From Clostridiales bacterium (GTDB lineage Bacteria; Bacillota; Clostridia; Clostridiales; Clostridiaceae): DNA of 61,239 nucleotides. Shown here one piece after another: positions 16,497 to 26,582 of the stretch. Positions within the stretch are counted from its first letter, which is position 1, and every line of letters begins with the position of its first letter. Location: assembly GCA_012519155.1 (NCBI GenBank), contig JAAYQS010000096.1, forward strand, positions 1-61,239, written 5' to 3'. Both the position numbers and the translations under genes were made by a program. A model generated the notes under the pieces. It was not told the DNA's origin, made no database searches, and saw only the letters and a list, made by a program, of their open reading frames with translations.

Positions 16497-19097
16497 ATGA
16501 ATGTTGATAAAATGACTTTAAGAGTGCAAAAAGCTTTAAATGAAGCAAATCAAACAGCAGTAAAGTATAATCATCAAAGCGTTGATGTTATTCACTTATT
16601 TTCAGCTTTAGTTGAGCAAGAAGATGGACTTATTCCTAATATTTTTACTAGAATGGGTGTTGATGTGAAATCATTAAAGCTTAGCATAAATGAAGCTTTA
16701 GATAAAATGCCAAAGGTTTTAGGTGAAGGAGCTAATTCTTCTGGTATGTATATAACAAGAGGCATGGAAGAAATACTTGTAAAAGCAGAAGAAATAGCAA
16801 AGAAATTTGAAGATTCATATGTTAGTGTTGAGCATTTAATGATTGCAATTTTACAAAAAGAAAAATCAGGAACAGTTTATACAATATTAAATAAATATAA
16901 CATAAATAAAAATAATTTTGAAAAGGTGCTAGCTGAAGTTAGAGGAAGTCAAAAGGTTGATTCTAATGATCCTGAAGGAACATATGATGCTTTGGGAAAA
17001 TACGGAACAAACTTAGTAGAACTTGCTAAAAAACATAAACTTGATCCTGTTATAGGAAGGGACGAAGAAATAAGAAGAACCATAAGAATTCTTTCAAGAA
17101 GAACTAAAAACAATCCAGTACTTATTGGTGAACCTGGAGTAGGTAAAACTGCTATAATCGAAGGCTTAGCAGAAAGAATAGTAAGAGGAGACGTTCCAGA
17201 AGGACTAAAAGACAAAATAATATTTTCACTTGATATGGGATCATTAATTGCAGGTGCAAAATACAGAGGTGAATTTGAAGAAAGGTTAAAAGCTGTATTG
17301 AAAGAAGTATCTCATAGTGATGGCAAAATCATATTATTTATTGATGAAATACACACTATTGTAGGTGCTGGCAAAACCGATGGTGCTATGGATGCTGGAA
17401 ATCTTATTAAACCATTACTTGCAAGAGGTGAACTTCACTGTATAGGTGCAACTACTTTTGATGAATATAGACAGTATATAGAAAAAGATAAAGCTCTTGA
17501 AAGAAGATTTCAACCTGTTATTGTAGATGAACCTACAGTAGAAGATACTATTTCTATTCTTAGAGGACTAAAAGAGAAGTTTGAAATTCATCATGGAATA
17601 AGAATACATGATTCTGCTATTGTTGCAGCAGCTAAGTTATCTCACAGATATATTCAAGATAGATTTTTACCTGATAAAGCAATAGATTTAATTGATGAAG
17701 CAAGTGCAATGATAAGATCAGAGATAGATTCTCTTCCTACAGAACTTGATGTTTTGAGAAGAAAAATATTCCAACTTGAAATTGAAAAAGAAGCTTTAGA
17801 AAAGGAAAAAGATGAGGCTTCAATAAAGAGATTAAATGATTTAAAGAAAGAACTTGCAGAACTAAAAGAAGAAAATGACAGTATGACTGCAAAATATGAA
17901 AAAGAAAAAGAACATATAGTATCACTTAAAGAATTAAAGAAAAAACTTGATGAAGCAAAAGGTGATCTTGAAAAATATGAAAGAGAATATAACTATAACA
18001 AGGTTTCAGAAATTAGATATTCTGTAATTCCAAAAATAGAAGAAGAAATTAAAACAAAAGAAGCAGAAGTTAAGGAAAATTATGAAGGAGCTTTATTAAA
18101 AGAAGAAGTTACAGAAGAAGAAATTTCAGAAGTCTTATCAAAGTGGACTGGTATTCCTGTAGATAAACTTTTAGAAGGTGAAAGGGAAAAATTATTAAGA
18201 CTTGATAAAGAACTTGAAACAAGAGTTATTGGACAGGAAGAGGCAGTAGTTGCTGTATCTAATTCTATACTTAGAGCAAGGGCAGGTCTTAAGGATGAAA
18301 ACAAACCTATAGGTTCTTTTATATTCCTTGGTCCAACTGGTGTTGGTAAAACTGAACTTGCAAAAACTTTAGCTAGAACATTATTTGATAGTGAAGATGC
18401 TATGATTAGAATTGATATGTCTGAATATATGGAGAAACATGCTGTGTCTAGACTTGTTGGAGCACCTCCAGGATATGTTGGATATGAACAAGGTGGTCAG
18501 CTTACTGAAGCTGTAAGAAGAAAACCTTATAGTGTAATATTATTTGATGAAATAGAAAAGGCTCATGAAGATGTGTTTAATATGTTTCTTCAAATATTAG
18601 ATGATGGAAGACTTACAGATAATAAGGGTAAAACTGTAGATTTTAAAAATACAATTATTATAATGACTTCTAATATTGGTTCTCAGTATCTTTTAGATGG
18701 AGCAGATGATGGAAAAGTTTCTCCTGAAAGTAGAGAGCTTGTTATGAATGAATTAAAAGCAAGATTTAAACCTGAATTTTTAAATAGGGTTGATGATACA
18801 ATAATGTTTAAACCTTTATCTAAATCTGGAATTAAGAAGATAATAGATATATTCTTAAGTGAACTTAAAGCTAGGTTAAAAGATAAAGACATGAATATTG
18901 AAGTAACAGAAAAGGCAAAAGATTTATTAGCTGAGGAAGGATACGATCCTGTTTATGGTGCTAGACCACTTAAGAGATATATTCAAAATACACTTGAAAA
19001 TTCTCTTGCAAGGAAGATTATAAGTGGTGATGTTTCAAGTGGTCAAACAGCTGTAGTAGATGTTGTAGATGGTAATTTGACAATTTCTAATAAATAG
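16497..19097 (+). CDS. clpB: ATP-dependent disaggregase ClpB
   Basis: ClpB is a cytoplasmic AAA+ hexamer that works with DnaK to pull apart protein aggregates. The full-length protein (866 residues) has two N-terminal Clp repeats (about 1-145), NBD1 with Walker A GEPGVGKT starting at 211, the long coiled-coil middle domain (about 410-530) that marks ClpB rather than ClpA/ClpC, NBD2 with GPTGVGKT starting at 612, and the C-terminal D2 small domain. No ClpP-binding loop motif is evident. SD GGAGG, single-gene transcript from a CtsR-controlled promoter. Confidence 0.97.
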   Translation: MNVDKMTLRVQKALNEANQTAVKYNHQSVDVIHLFSALVEQEDGLIPNIFTRMGVDVKSLKLSINEALDKMPKVLGEGANSSGMYITRGMEEILVKAEEIAKKFEDSYVSVEHLMIAILQKEKSGTVYTILNKYNINKNNFEKVLAEVRGSQKVDSNDPEGTYDALGKYGTNLVELAKKHKLDPVIGRDEEIRRTIRILSRRTKNNPVLIGEPGVGKTAIIEGLAERIVRGDVPEGLKDKIIFSLDMGSLIAGAKYRGEFEERLKAVLKEVSHSDGKIILFIDEIHTIVGAGKTDGAMDAGNLIKPLLARGELHCIGATTFDEYRQYIEKDKALERRFQPVIVDEPTVEDTISILRGLKEKFEIHHGIRIHDSAIVAAAKLSHRYIQDRFLPDKAIDLIDEASAMIRSEIDSLPTELDVLRRKIFQLEIEKEALEKEKDEASIKRLNDLKKELAELKEENDSMTAKYEKEKEHIVSLKELKKKLDEAKGDLEKYEREYNYNKVSEIRYSVIPKIEEEIKTKEAEVKENYEGALLKEEVTEEEISEVLSKWTGIPVDKLLEGEREKLLRLDKELETRVIGQEEAVVAVSNSILRARAGLKDENKPIGSFIFLGPTGVGKTELAKTLARTLFDSEDAMIRIDMSEYMEKHAVSRLVGAPPGYVGYEQGGQLTEAVRRKPYSVILFDEIEKAHEDVFNMFLQILDDGRLTDNKGKTVDFKNTIIIMTSNIGSQYLLDGADDGKVSPESRELVMNELKARFKPEFLNRVDDTIMFKPLSKSGIKKIIDIFLSELKARLKDKDMNIEVTEKAKDLLAEEGYDPVYGARPLKRYIQNTLENSLARKIISGDVSSGQTAVVDVVDGNLTISNK

Positions 19098-19203
19098 TTT
19101 AAAGTTATATTGTAAATTCTTTAATAACATATAATTATATGATTGATTTTGAAAATAACAGTTATATAGTTTTAAATGTTAAAGAAGGTGCATGAGAAGA
19201 AGG

Positions 19204-19238
19204 TAGAAGGTACTTTTAAAAGTACCTTCTATTTTTTT
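19204..19238 (+). terminator. clpB terminator
   Basis: TAGAAGGTACTTTT / AAAAGTACCTTCTA, essentially a perfect 14-bp palindrome, followed by TTTTTTT. Confidence 0.9.
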
Positions 19239-19241
19239 AGC

Positions 19242-19273
19242 AAAAAAATAGAAGTATGCATCTTGCATACTTC
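19242..19273 (-). terminator. Terminator of the DAHP synthase gene
   Basis: On the minus strand GAAGTATGCA / TGCATACTTC with a 3-base loop is followed by TATTTTTTT. It faces the clpB terminator. Confidence 0.9.
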
Positions 19274-19288
19274 CATAAATTTTAGATT

Positions 19289-20317
19289 TTAGCAAAGTTC
19301 TGCTATTTCTAATAATAATTTTTCTGTATCGTTCCATCCAAGACATGGGTCAGTAATTGACTTACCATAGCAGTGTTCATGAACTGGTTGATTTCCTTCT
19401 TCAATGTAGCTTTCAATCATAACACCTTTAACAAGATTCTTAAGTTCATTATTGTATGCTCTGCTGTGAAGAACTTCCTTTACTATACGAGGTTGTTCGT
19501 AGAACTTCTTGCCAGAATTAGAGTGATTTGCATCAACTATAACAGCTGGATTTGAAAAATCGTGCTTTTTGTAAAGATCTAAAACTCTTAGTAAATCTTC
19601 ATAGTGATAATTTGGAATATTTGCACCATGTTTATTTACAGAACCTCTCATTATAACGTGAGCATATGGATTTCCAGAAGTTTTTACTTCGTGATCTTTA
19701 TATATGAAATCATGTTGACCTTGAGCAGCTTGTACAGAATTAAACATTACAGATAAATCACCGCTTGTTGGATTTTTCATACCAACTGGTACATCTACAC
19801 CACTAGCTGTAAGTCTATGTTGTTGGTTTTCAACACTTCTTGCACCAACTGCAACATAAGTTAATAAATCAGAACAATAAATATGATTACATGGATAAAG
19901 CATTTCATCTGCAGGAGTAAGATAAGATTCTTTTATTGATCTTATAAAAGTTTTTCTTATTTCAATTAATCCTTGAACCATATTTGGAGCTTTTTCAGGA
20001 TCTGGTTGATGAAGCATACCTTTGTAGCCTTCGCCTGTAGTTCTTGGTTTATTTGTATATATTCTTGGAATAATAAATAATTTATCCTTAACTTTTTCAT
20101 TAACTTTTGCAAGTCTGTTAATATAATCACATACTGCATTTTCATCGTCTGCTGAGCAAGGACCAACAATAACTACAAATTTGTTTTCTTGTCCTGACAT
20201 AATTCTTTTTAATTCTTCATCTCTTTCTGCTTTGATTTTTTTTAAATTTTCAGCAAGAGGAGTCATATCCATGATTTCCTCAGGAGATGGTATCTTTCTA
20301 ACATTTGTAAAACTCAT
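19289..20317 (-). CDS. aroF: 3-deoxy-7-phosphoheptulonate (DAHP) synthase, class I
   Basis: The enzyme condenses phosphoenolpyruvate and erythrose-4-phosphate in the first step of aromatic amino acid synthesis. The 342-residue protein is of the AroF/G/H type: VVIVGPCSADD near residue 50, PRIYTNKPRTTGEGYKG, GARSVENQQHR, GMKNPTSGDL, VIVDANHSNSGK and the metal ligands in GVMIESYIEEGNQ. ATG at 20317-20315 follows AGGAGG; longer in-frame extensions upstream lack an SD. The symbol aroF is by family; which feedback inhibitor it obeys cannot be read with confidence. Monocistronic. Confidence 0.95.
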   Translation of the reverse strand: MSFTNVRKIPSPEEIMDMTPLAENLKKIKAERDEELKRIMSGQENKFVVIVGPCSADDENAVCDYINRLAKVNEKVKDKLFIIPRIYTNKPRTTGEGYKGMLHQPDPEKAPNMVQGLIEIRKTFIRSIKESYLTPADEMLYPCNHIYCSDLLTYVAVGARSVENQQHRLTASGVDVPVGMKNPTSGDLSVMFNSVQAAQGQHDFIYKDHEVKTSGNPYAHVIMRGSVNKHGANIPNYHYEDLLRVLDLYKKHDFSNPAVIVDANHSNSGKKFYEQPRIVKEVLHSRAYNNELKNLVKGVMIESYIEEGNQPVHEHCYGKSITDPCLGWNDTEKLLLEIAELC

Positions 20318-20348
20318 TATAATACCTCCTAATTTTCCGCATACTATA

Positions 20349-20377
20349 ACTATATAATTATTGGCAAATTTGGTCAA
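20349..20377 (-). promoter_or_regulatory. Promoter of the DAHP synthase gene
   Basis: On the minus strand TTGACC (20377-20372), 17-base spacer, TATAGT (20354-20349). Confidence 0.7.
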
Positions 20378-20479
20378 GCAATAACAAGAAAAAATATTTC
20401 TTTTTTTATAAATTGGAATAAAAAGTATGGTATAAATGTTAAAACAAAGGACAAGATATATTAAAAGGAGTTGATGAAA

Positions 20480-20872
20480 ATGGAACATATAAAACCTATT
20501 AATAATTATGTAGTTTTGACGCCAGAAGGAAAATTAATTGGATTTAAGGATAAGGATAAATGTATAAACTATGTTACTTTGTATGAATTTTCAAATATGA
20601 TTGAATTTAAAAATAATAAAAATGATGGATATTTTGATTTTTATGTAGAACAAGATCAAAAAGATTTTGGAACAATGGAAGGTATAAGCAAGGGAGACTG
20701 TTTAATTTATAGTATACATGATATACTTAAGGCAGTTGAAGATTCAAGTATATTTCAAAGTGAAAAGGAAGATATAATAAACGGACTTTTAAAAAATGAC
20801 ATAAATTTAAATGTGTATGATATTGGGATTGATGATATTATAATGTCTCTTGATGCATTATGGAAATATTAA
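20480..20872 (+). CDS. Small acidic protein of unknown function
   Basis: From ATG 20480 (9 bases after AAAAGGAG; ATG 20474 is also in frame but only 3 bases from the SD) the protein is 130 residues, acidic, with no signal or membrane segment. It reads as a compact cytoplasmic protein (NNYVVLTPEGKLIGFKDKDK at the start). No family recognised. Its last 4 bases overlap the end of a convergent small gene on the other strand. Confidence 0.6.
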   Translation: MEHIKPINNYVVLTPEGKLIGFKDKDKCINYVTLYEFSNMIEFKNNKNDGYFDFYVEQDQKDFGTMEGISKGDCLIYSIHDILKAVEDSSIFQSEKEDIINGLLKNDINLNVYDIGIDDIIMSLDALWKY

Positions 20873-21030
20873 TGATTTAGTATGTTTTTATTGCCTTTTA
20901 ACATAGAAAATTGTTTCTCTGATATGGAATATGTATAATTATTTTCTTCTGGAAGTAGGGAAAACTCTCCTAATACTTTGTTAGAATTTTTATGTAGTCC
21001 ATTTCTAGTAGATTGATTTTTTATGTGCAT
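20869..21030 (-). CDS. Previously easy-to-miss 53-residue protein of unknown function
   Basis: On the minus strand an ATG (21030-21028) lies 9 bases after a textbook AAGGAGG, and the frame runs 53 codons to TAA, ending 4 bases inside the convergent gene. The protein begins MHIKNQSTRNGLHKNSNKV and is basic at the N terminus, polar throughout, without Cys or a membrane segment. The strong SD and the otherwise empty 250-base gap make it a real-gene candidate. No family recognised; a small sporulation or DNA-associated protein is only a guess. Confidence 0.55.
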   Translation of the reverse strand: MHIKNQSTRNGLHKNSNKVLGEFSLLPEENNYTYSISEKQFSMLKGNKNILNH

Positions 21031-21119
21031 AATAAAAATCCTCCTTAAAAATACTTATTTTTACTACAATATTCATTATTAGCTAGAAAGGAAGAATATA
21101 TACTTAAAATGGAGAAAAA

Positions 21120-22430
21120 ATGAAAGAAAAAGATTTAACAAAAGGAAAAGTAATAAAAGTTATTTTGTATTTGGCACTGCCTATTATGGGAAGTTCTTTT
21201 TTACAGTTTACATATAATCTAATTGACATGCTATGGGTTGGTATGTTAGGAAGTAGTGCTGTGGCAAGTGTTGGTTCTTCAAGTTTATATATAAATATAG
21301 GATATGCTATAAATTCGCTAGTTGTTATTGGAATAGGGGTAAAAGTAGCTCATGCAATTGGAAAGAAAAATAATAAAGAAATAAGTGAATATATAAATTC
21401 TGGTATACTTATTAATTTATCTATAGGAATAGTATTTGGAATTGTTTTAATAGCATTTGGAAAACATTTTATTGATTTTTTAAATTTAAATGATGTAGAA
21501 ACGTCTAATAATGCTTATAAATATTTAGTTCTAAATGCTCCAATGTTATTTTTTAATTTTTATAATTTACTATATACAAGGATAATGGGAAGCTTTGGTA
21601 ACAATAAAACAGCCTTTAAAATTAATTCTGTAGGAGTAATAATAAATATTTTATTAGATCCAATACTTATTTATATTTTCAAATTTGGAGTGGTAGGGGC
21701 TGCTATAGCCACTTTAATTGCAAATATAATAACGTTTATTTTATTTAGGATAAATGCAGGTGAAACATTTAAGTATAATTTAAAAATAAAAGTAAATTAC
21801 ATAAAAATAAAAGAAATTATAAAATTAGGTTTACCCATGGCATTTCAAAGAGTTTTATTTACCATAATAAATATTCTACTTGCTAAAATAATAGCAACTT
21901 TTGGAGCTAATGCCATTGCAGCTCAAAAAATTGGTGTTCAGATAGAATCAGTAGCATATATGGTTATAGGTGGTTTTAATGGTGCTGTAGCAGCTTTTAC
22001 AGGACAAAATTTTGGGGCGAAAAAGTATGAAAGAATAAAGGCTGGGTATAAATCATCACTAATGGTAGGAGCAGCATATGCACTAGCAGTTGCAGGATTA
22101 TTTTTAGCATTTAATAAGCAAATGGTAAGTTTATTTGTAAAAGAAGAAGAAACTATAAAAATTGCAGCTGCATATTTAAAAGTAGTTGCCTTTACACAAA
22201 TATTTAGTGCTACAGAAATGATATCTAATGGACTTTTTACTGGAATAGGAAAGCCTAATATTCCAGCAACTATAAGTATAGTATTTACTACCTTAAGAAT
22301 TCCCCTTGCACTTTTTTTAACTAAATTTTTTGGTGTAGATGGAGTTTGGATAAGTATTGCAATTTCAAGTGCTTTAAAAGGAATTTTTGCCTATGGTATA
22401 TATACATTTACATACAATAAAAAATATTAA
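21120..22430 (+). CDS. MATE family efflux transporter
   Basis: A 436-residue, 12-segment membrane protein of the multidrug and toxic compound extrusion family. It opens with KGKVIKVILYLALPIMGSS, the usual cytoplasmic start before segment 1, and shows the pseudo-symmetric repeat around GLPMAFQRVLFTI in the second half. These proteins export cationic compounds with Na+ or H+ entry; the substrate cannot be predicted. SD GGAG at the correct distance. A Nudix gene follows 45 bases later and may be cotranscribed. Confidence 0.92.
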   Translation: MKEKDLTKGKVIKVILYLALPIMGSSFLQFTYNLIDMLWVGMLGSSAVASVGSSSLYINIGYAINSLVVIGIGVKVAHAIGKKNNKEISEYINSGILINLSIGIVFGIVLIAFGKHFIDFLNLNDVETSNNAYKYLVLNAPMLFFNFYNLLYTRIMGSFGNNKTAFKINSVGVIINILLDPILIYIFKFGVVGAAIATLIANIITFILFRINAGETFKYNLKIKVNYIKIKEIIKLGLPMAFQRVLFTIINILLAKIIATFGANAIAAQKIGVQIESVAYMVIGGFNGAVAAFTGQNFGAKKYERIKAGYKSSLMVGAAYALAVAGLFLAFNKQMVSLFVKEEETIKIAAAYLKVVAFTQIFSATEMISNGLFTGIGKPNIPATISIVFTTLRIPLALFLTKFFGVDGVWISIAISSALKGIFAYGIYTFTYNKKY

Positions 22431-22475
22431 ATATATAGTACAATAATTATATAAAAATAATATGGAGATGAAGTT

Positions 22476-23039
22476 ATGAAATTATTAAATATAGAAAAAC
22501 TTGTAGAAAGTAAATTTTTAAATATGTATAAGCTCAAACTTATAAATAGAAAAGGTAATCCTAAAGATTATTATGTGGCAAGTAGAAGAAAGAAAGAAGA
22601 ATTGTCATGTGTTACAAGAAATCATTCTAGATGTGATGGGGTTATGGTTCTCCCTATTTATAATGGCAATGAAGTTATAATAGTAAAGCAATACAGACCT
22701 GCTATTTCTGATTATCTTTATGAACTTCCAGCAGGGATTGTTGATGAAGGTGAAACTATAGAAAAAGCAGCCAAAAGAGAGATATTTGAGGAAACAGGAC
22801 TTAATTCTAAAAATTTGGAGATTATTTTAAAACCTTCATATACATCAGTAGGTTTATGTGATGAAACAACTGCCATAGTTAAGATGGATGTTTATGGAAC
22901 TATATCCACTGAACATAATGAAGATGATGAGGAAATTGATGTTATAAAATTAAAAATTGATGAAGTAGAACAATTTGTAAAAAATCATAATTTTTCTATA
23001 AAATCAGCACTTTTGCTTTTATATGCACTTAAAAAGTAA
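22476..23039 (+). CDS. Nudix hydrolase, probable ADP-ribose pyrophosphatase
   Basis: The 187-residue protein carries a perfect Nudix box at residues 87-109 (G x5 E x7 RE-I-F-EE-T-G-L). The surroundings match ADP-ribose pyrophosphatases of the NudF/YqkG type: VVKQYRP-like VKQYRPAISDYLYELPAG before the box and a Pro-containing SYTSVGLCDE after it. It would hydrolyse ADP-ribose to AMP and ribose-5-phosphate. SD is a GGAG near 22463. Confidence 0.88.
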   Translation: MKLLNIEKLVESKFLNMYKLKLINRKGNPKDYYVASRRKKEELSCVTRNHSRCDGVMVLPIYNGNEVIIVKQYRPAISDYLYELPAGIVDEGETIEKAAKREIFEETGLNSKNLEIILKPSYTSVGLCDETTAIVKMDVYGTISTEHNEDDEEIDVIKLKIDEVEQFVKNHNFSIKSALLLLYALKK

Positions 23040-23191
23040 AAGTATTATATTTTGAATTTTTATAAAAAATATGTTTGTGTTTTTGTACAAAAAACACTTG
23101 TAATCAATATAAGAACATGATATTATACTAAATAGATACAAAAAATATAAAAATTTGCTATATATATTTAAATTTTTTTTGGGGTGATGAA

Positions 23192-24646
23192 ATGAAATTT
23201 CAAAGTACACGTGGACTAGAAAAAGGCATATCTTCAGCAGAAGCTATAGTTAGAGGTATTGCAAAAGATGGAGGTCTTTTTATTCCAGAGTCTTTTCCAA
23301 ATTTATATTCAAAATTAAAAGAGGAAAAAAATTTATCATATGTTGACTTAGCATATAAAATTATAAGTAAATACTTTACAGATATTAAGGCTGCTGATTT
23401 AAAAGAGGCAATAAAAGATGCTTATGAAGGAAGATTTGATGTTACTGTAAACAATGGATTTATGGAATTATATCATGGTCCTACATGTGCATTTAAAGAT
23501 GCAGCATTATTATTTCTTCCACAAGTTATGAAAAGAGCTAAGAAAGCTATAGGAGTTAAGGAAGAAGTTGTTATTCTTACAGCTACATCAGGTGATACTG
23601 GTAAGGCTGCTCTTGAAGGTTTTAAAGATGTTGATGGTTTTAAGGTTGTTGTATATTATCCTAATAATGGTGTAAGCCCAATTCAACAAAGACAAATGTC
23701 TACTCAAGAGGGAAATAATGTTAAGGTATTTGCTATAAATGGTAACTTTGACAATGCTCAAACAGGAGTTAAAGAAATATTTGGTGATGAGGAATTTAAG
23801 AAATCTTTACTTAGTAAAGGATACATATTGTCATCAGCTAATTCAATAAATATAGGAAGATTAGTTCCACAAATAGTGTACTATTTTTATGGATATTTTA
23901 AATTAGTTGAACAAGGAAAAATAAACCAAGGCGATGAAATAAATGTTGTTGTTCCAACAGGAAACTTTGGTAATATTTTAGCATCATATTATGCAAAACA
24001 AATGGGACTTCCAATTAATAAGTTTATATGTGCATCAAATGATAACAAGGTATTAACTGATTTCTTTAGAACTGGTACTTATGATAAAAAGAGAGAACTT
24101 ATATTAACAGAATCACCATCTATGGATATTCTTGTTTCATCAAATCTTGAAAGACTTTTATATGAAGCATGTAATAGAGATGGAAAAATAGTAAAAGATC
24201 TTATGAAATCTTTAAATAGTAATGGTGAATATAAAGTATCAGATGATATGAAAAACTTCACAAACGAATTTTATGGAAATTTTGCAAATCAAGGTGAAGT
24301 ATATAATGCAATAAAGGAAAAGTATAAGAGAGAAGGATATTTAATGGATACACATACAGCTGTTGCTGAAGTTGTGTATGAAAAATATGTAGCTGAAACT
24401 GGTGATAACAGACCTGTACTTATAGCATCAACTGCTAGTCCATATAAATTCCCAAGAAGTATTTGTAAAGCTCTTGATATTGATGTAGAAAAACTTAATG
24501 ATTTTGAAGTTATTAAAGAATTAAATAAGATGACAGGCATAGAAATACCAGAAAATCTTAAAGATTTAGATAAGAAACAAGTTAAACACAAAGAAGTATG
24601 GGATAAGGATGAAATGAGAAAAGCTTTATTATCTTATCTAAATTAA
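23192..24646 (+). CDS. thrC: Threonine synthase
   Basis: ThrC converts O-phosphohomoserine to threonine with PLP. The 484-residue protein shows the family start (FQSTRG), the PLP lysine Lys102 in HGPTCAFKDAA, the TATSGDTGKAALEG phosphate loop and NSINIGRL. The SD is GGGGTGATG, G-rich. thrB follows 26 bases downstream and an ACT protein after that, giving a thrC-thrB-ACT operon; hom (homoserine dehydrogenase) is not in the window. Confidence 0.96.
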   Translation: MKFQSTRGLEKGISSAEAIVRGIAKDGGLFIPESFPNLYSKLKEEKNLSYVDLAYKIISKYFTDIKAADLKEAIKDAYEGRFDVTVNNGFMELYHGPTCAFKDAALLFLPQVMKRAKKAIGVKEEVVILTATSGDTGKAALEGFKDVDGFKVVVYYPNNGVSPIQQRQMSTQEGNNVKVFAINGNFDNAQTGVKEIFGDEEFKKSLLSKGYILSSANSINIGRLVPQIVYYFYGYFKLVEQGKINQGDEINVVVPTGNFGNILASYYAKQMGLPINKFICASNDNKVLTDFFRTGTYDKKRELILTESPSMDILVSSNLERLLYEACNRDGKIVKDLMKSLNSNGEYKVSDDMKNFTNEFYGNFANQGEVYNAIKEKYKREGYLMDTHTAVAEVVYEKYVAETGDNRPVLIASTASPYKFPRSICKALDIDVEKLNDFEVIKELNKMTGIEIPENLKDLDKKQVKHKEVWDKDEMRKALLSYLN

Positions 24647-24672
24647 TTTAAATAAATAAAGAGGTTAAGATT

Positions 24673-25569
24673 ATGATAAAAGTTAAAGTGCCTGCAACAT
24701 CTGCAAATATGGGACCAGGTTTTGATGCTCTTGGAGTTGCAGTAAATTTGTATAATGAGTTTGCGGTAGAAGTAAAAGAAAGTGGTCTTTCTTTTGAAGG
24801 ATTCCCAGAAGAATTTTGTAATGAAGATAATATTGTATATAAATCAATGGTAATGTGCTTTAATAAAGCAAAATTTAAAATTCCAGGTTTGAAAATATGT
24901 GCTTTGAAGCAGGAAGTTCCAGTATCAAGGGGACTTGGAAGCAGTTCAACATGTATTGTAGGTGGACTTGTGCTAGCAAATGAAATAATGAATAAGAAAT
25001 TTACAAAAGAAGAAATATTTCAAATGTCAGTAGAAATAGAAGGCCATCCAGATAATGTTGCACCAGCAGTACTTGGAGGAATGGTAGTTTCCATAAATGA
25101 AGAAGGAATATATTATTATGAACATATAAACATAAAAAATGATTACAAGTTCGTTGCAATAGTTCCTAATTTTAGATTATCTACTAGCGATGCTAGAGAA
25201 GTACTTCCAAAAAGCCTTACTATTAAGGATGGAGTATATAATGTATCTAGAGTAGGGCTTCTAATTGCTGCACTTTCAAATGGTAATGATAGTCTTTTGA
25301 AATATGCTTGTAAAGATGCTTTTCATGAAAATTATAGAAGTAAATTAATAAAAGGATTTTATGAAGTTAAGGAAGAAGCTTATAAGTTAGGAGCATTAGC
25401 TTCATATTTAAGCGGTGCTGGTCCAACTATAATGGCTATAGTAAGTGAAGATAACACAAATTTTACTGCAAATATGAAAAGTTATTTAAAGGAGCAATTA
25501 CTTGATTGGGCAGTTTTTGAACTTTCTATTGATAAACTGGGGGCAGCTACTATAGAAGGGGAAATGTAA
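24673..25569 (+). CDS. thrB: Homoserine kinase
   Basis: ThrB phosphorylates homoserine, supplying the substrate of ThrC. This GHMP kinase (298 residues) has the N-terminal PATSANMGPGFDALG motif, the ATP-binding PVSRGLGSSSTCIVGGL loop and the C-terminal LSGAGPTIMAIV motif. The SD AGAGG is modest. Its stop overlaps the next start (TAATG), so the ACT protein is translationally coupled. Confidence 0.96.
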   Translation: MIKVKVPATSANMGPGFDALGVAVNLYNEFAVEVKESGLSFEGFPEEFCNEDNIVYKSMVMCFNKAKFKIPGLKICALKQEVPVSRGLGSSSTCIVGGLVLANEIMNKKFTKEEIFQMSVEIEGHPDNVAPAVLGGMVVSINEEGIYYYEHINIKNDYKFVAIVPNFRLSTSDAREVLPKSLTIKDGVYNVSRVGLLIAALSNGNDSLLKYACKDAFHENYRSKLIKGFYEVKEEAYKLGALASYLSGAGPTIMAIVSEDNTNFTANMKSYLKEQLLDWAVFELSIDKLGAATIEGEM

Positions 25570-26006
25570 TGGAGCAAAATTTTTATATTGTTGATAAAAA
25601 TGTTTTACCAGATGTATATGAAAAAGTTGTAAATGCGAAAAAATTAATAAAAGAAGGTAAGGTTAAAGAAGTGACAGAAGCTGTTAAGATTGTTGGGATA
25701 AGCAGAAGTGTATATTATAAATATAAAGATTCTGTATTTGAGTTTTCTGAAAAGTCTGAAGGACGAAAAGCTACTTTTAATCTTATGATTCAAGATAAAA
25801 CTGGAGTTTTATCTCAAATATTAAATTGCATATCAGAAAAAGGCGGCAGCATACTTACTATTAATCAAGGAATTCCTATTAATGGATATGCTAATTTAAG
25901 TCTTACAATAGATATGACAATGTTAAAAGGTGATATAAAAACGCTTTTAAATGATTTAACCAAGATAAGTTGGGTGGAAAAGGTTGAATTTATAGCAATG
26001 GAGTAG
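25569..26006 (+). CDS. pheB: ACT domain protein of the UPF0735/PheB family
   Basis: A 145-residue protein with an N-terminal helical, HTH-like part (VTEAVKIVGISRSVYYKYKDSVF) and a C-terminal ACT domain (FNLMIQDKTGVLSQILNCIS, GGSILTINQG). ACT domains bind amino acids. The family member in Bacillus is called PheB, though a chorismate mutase role is unproven. Position at the end of the threonine genes suggests an amino-acid-sensing regulatory role, which is inference. Followed by a strong terminator. Confidence 0.87.
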   Translation: MEQNFYIVDKNVLPDVYEKVVNAKKLIKEGKVKEVTEAVKIVGISRSVYYKYKDSVFEFSEKSEGRKATFNLMIQDKTGVLSQILNCISEKGGSILTINQGIPINGYANLSLTIDMTMLKGDIKTLLNDLTKISWVEKVEFIAME

Positions 26007-26007
26007 A

Positions 26008-26043
26008 AAAGATTGTTGCATGAATAGTGCAACAATCTTTTTT
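26008..26043 (+). terminator. Terminator of the thr operon
   Basis: AAAGATTGTTGCA / TGCAACAATCTTT, 7-base loop, then TTTG. Strong stem. Confidence 0.9.
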
Positions 26044-26113
26044 GCCATATATAATTTTGTTATAATAAATAAAAAATATATAATTAAGGAGGTAATTTAA
26101 TGGAGCAAATTTT

Positions 26114-26560
26114 ATGGAAGAAGCATTAAAAGAAGCATATTCTGGTATTAAAAATCATCATGGTGGTCCTTTTGGATGTGTTATTGTAAAGGATGGAAAA
26201 ATAGTTGGAAGAGGTCATAATTGTGTTGTATCTGGAAATGATCCTACAAGGCATGGAGAAATGGAAGCTATAAGAGATGCATGTAAAAATTTAAATACTT
26301 TTGATTTAAGTGGTGCCGTATTATTTACAACATCAGAGCCATGTCCTATGTGCCTTGGAGCAATTTTATGGGCAAATATACATAAGGTATATTATGGATG
26401 TACCTGTGCTGATGCAGCAGAAATTGGATTTAGGGATAGTGATTTTTATGATTATTTAAGTGGTAAATCTAATATTTTAGAATTAGAACAACAAAACAAG
26501 ATGGATTGTAAAAAGTTATTTGAAGAATATTGTAGTATGAATAATAATGTTAAATATTAA
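26114..26560 (+). CDS. Nucleoside/guanine deaminase (frameshift at the N terminus)
   Basis: The protein resembles GuaD-type guanine deaminases of the CDA fold: zinc ligands His47 (RHGEMEA), Cys77 and Cys80 (EPCPMC) with Glu49 as proton shuttle, and the C-terminal CADAAEIGFRDSDFY region. The ATG at 26114 has no SD at proper spacing. The strong AAGGAGG (26086-26092) instead serves ATG 26100, whose frame stops after 9 codons (TAA 26127-26129). Adding one T to the TTTT run at 26107-26110 would fuse ATG 26100 to this frame and give a normal N terminus, MEQIF before MEEALKEA. So it is either a recent one-base deletion, a sequencing error, or coupled re-initiation. Confidence 0.8.
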   Translation: MEEALKEAYSGIKNHHGGPFGCVIVKDGKIVGRGHNCVVSGNDPTRHGEMEAIRDACKNLNTFDLSGAVLFTTSEPCPMCLGAILWANIHKVYYGCTCADAAEIGFRDSDFYDYLSGKSNILELEQQNKMDCKKLFEEYCSMNNNVKY

Positions 26561-26582
26561 TTATTATAAAGTGAGTGATGTT

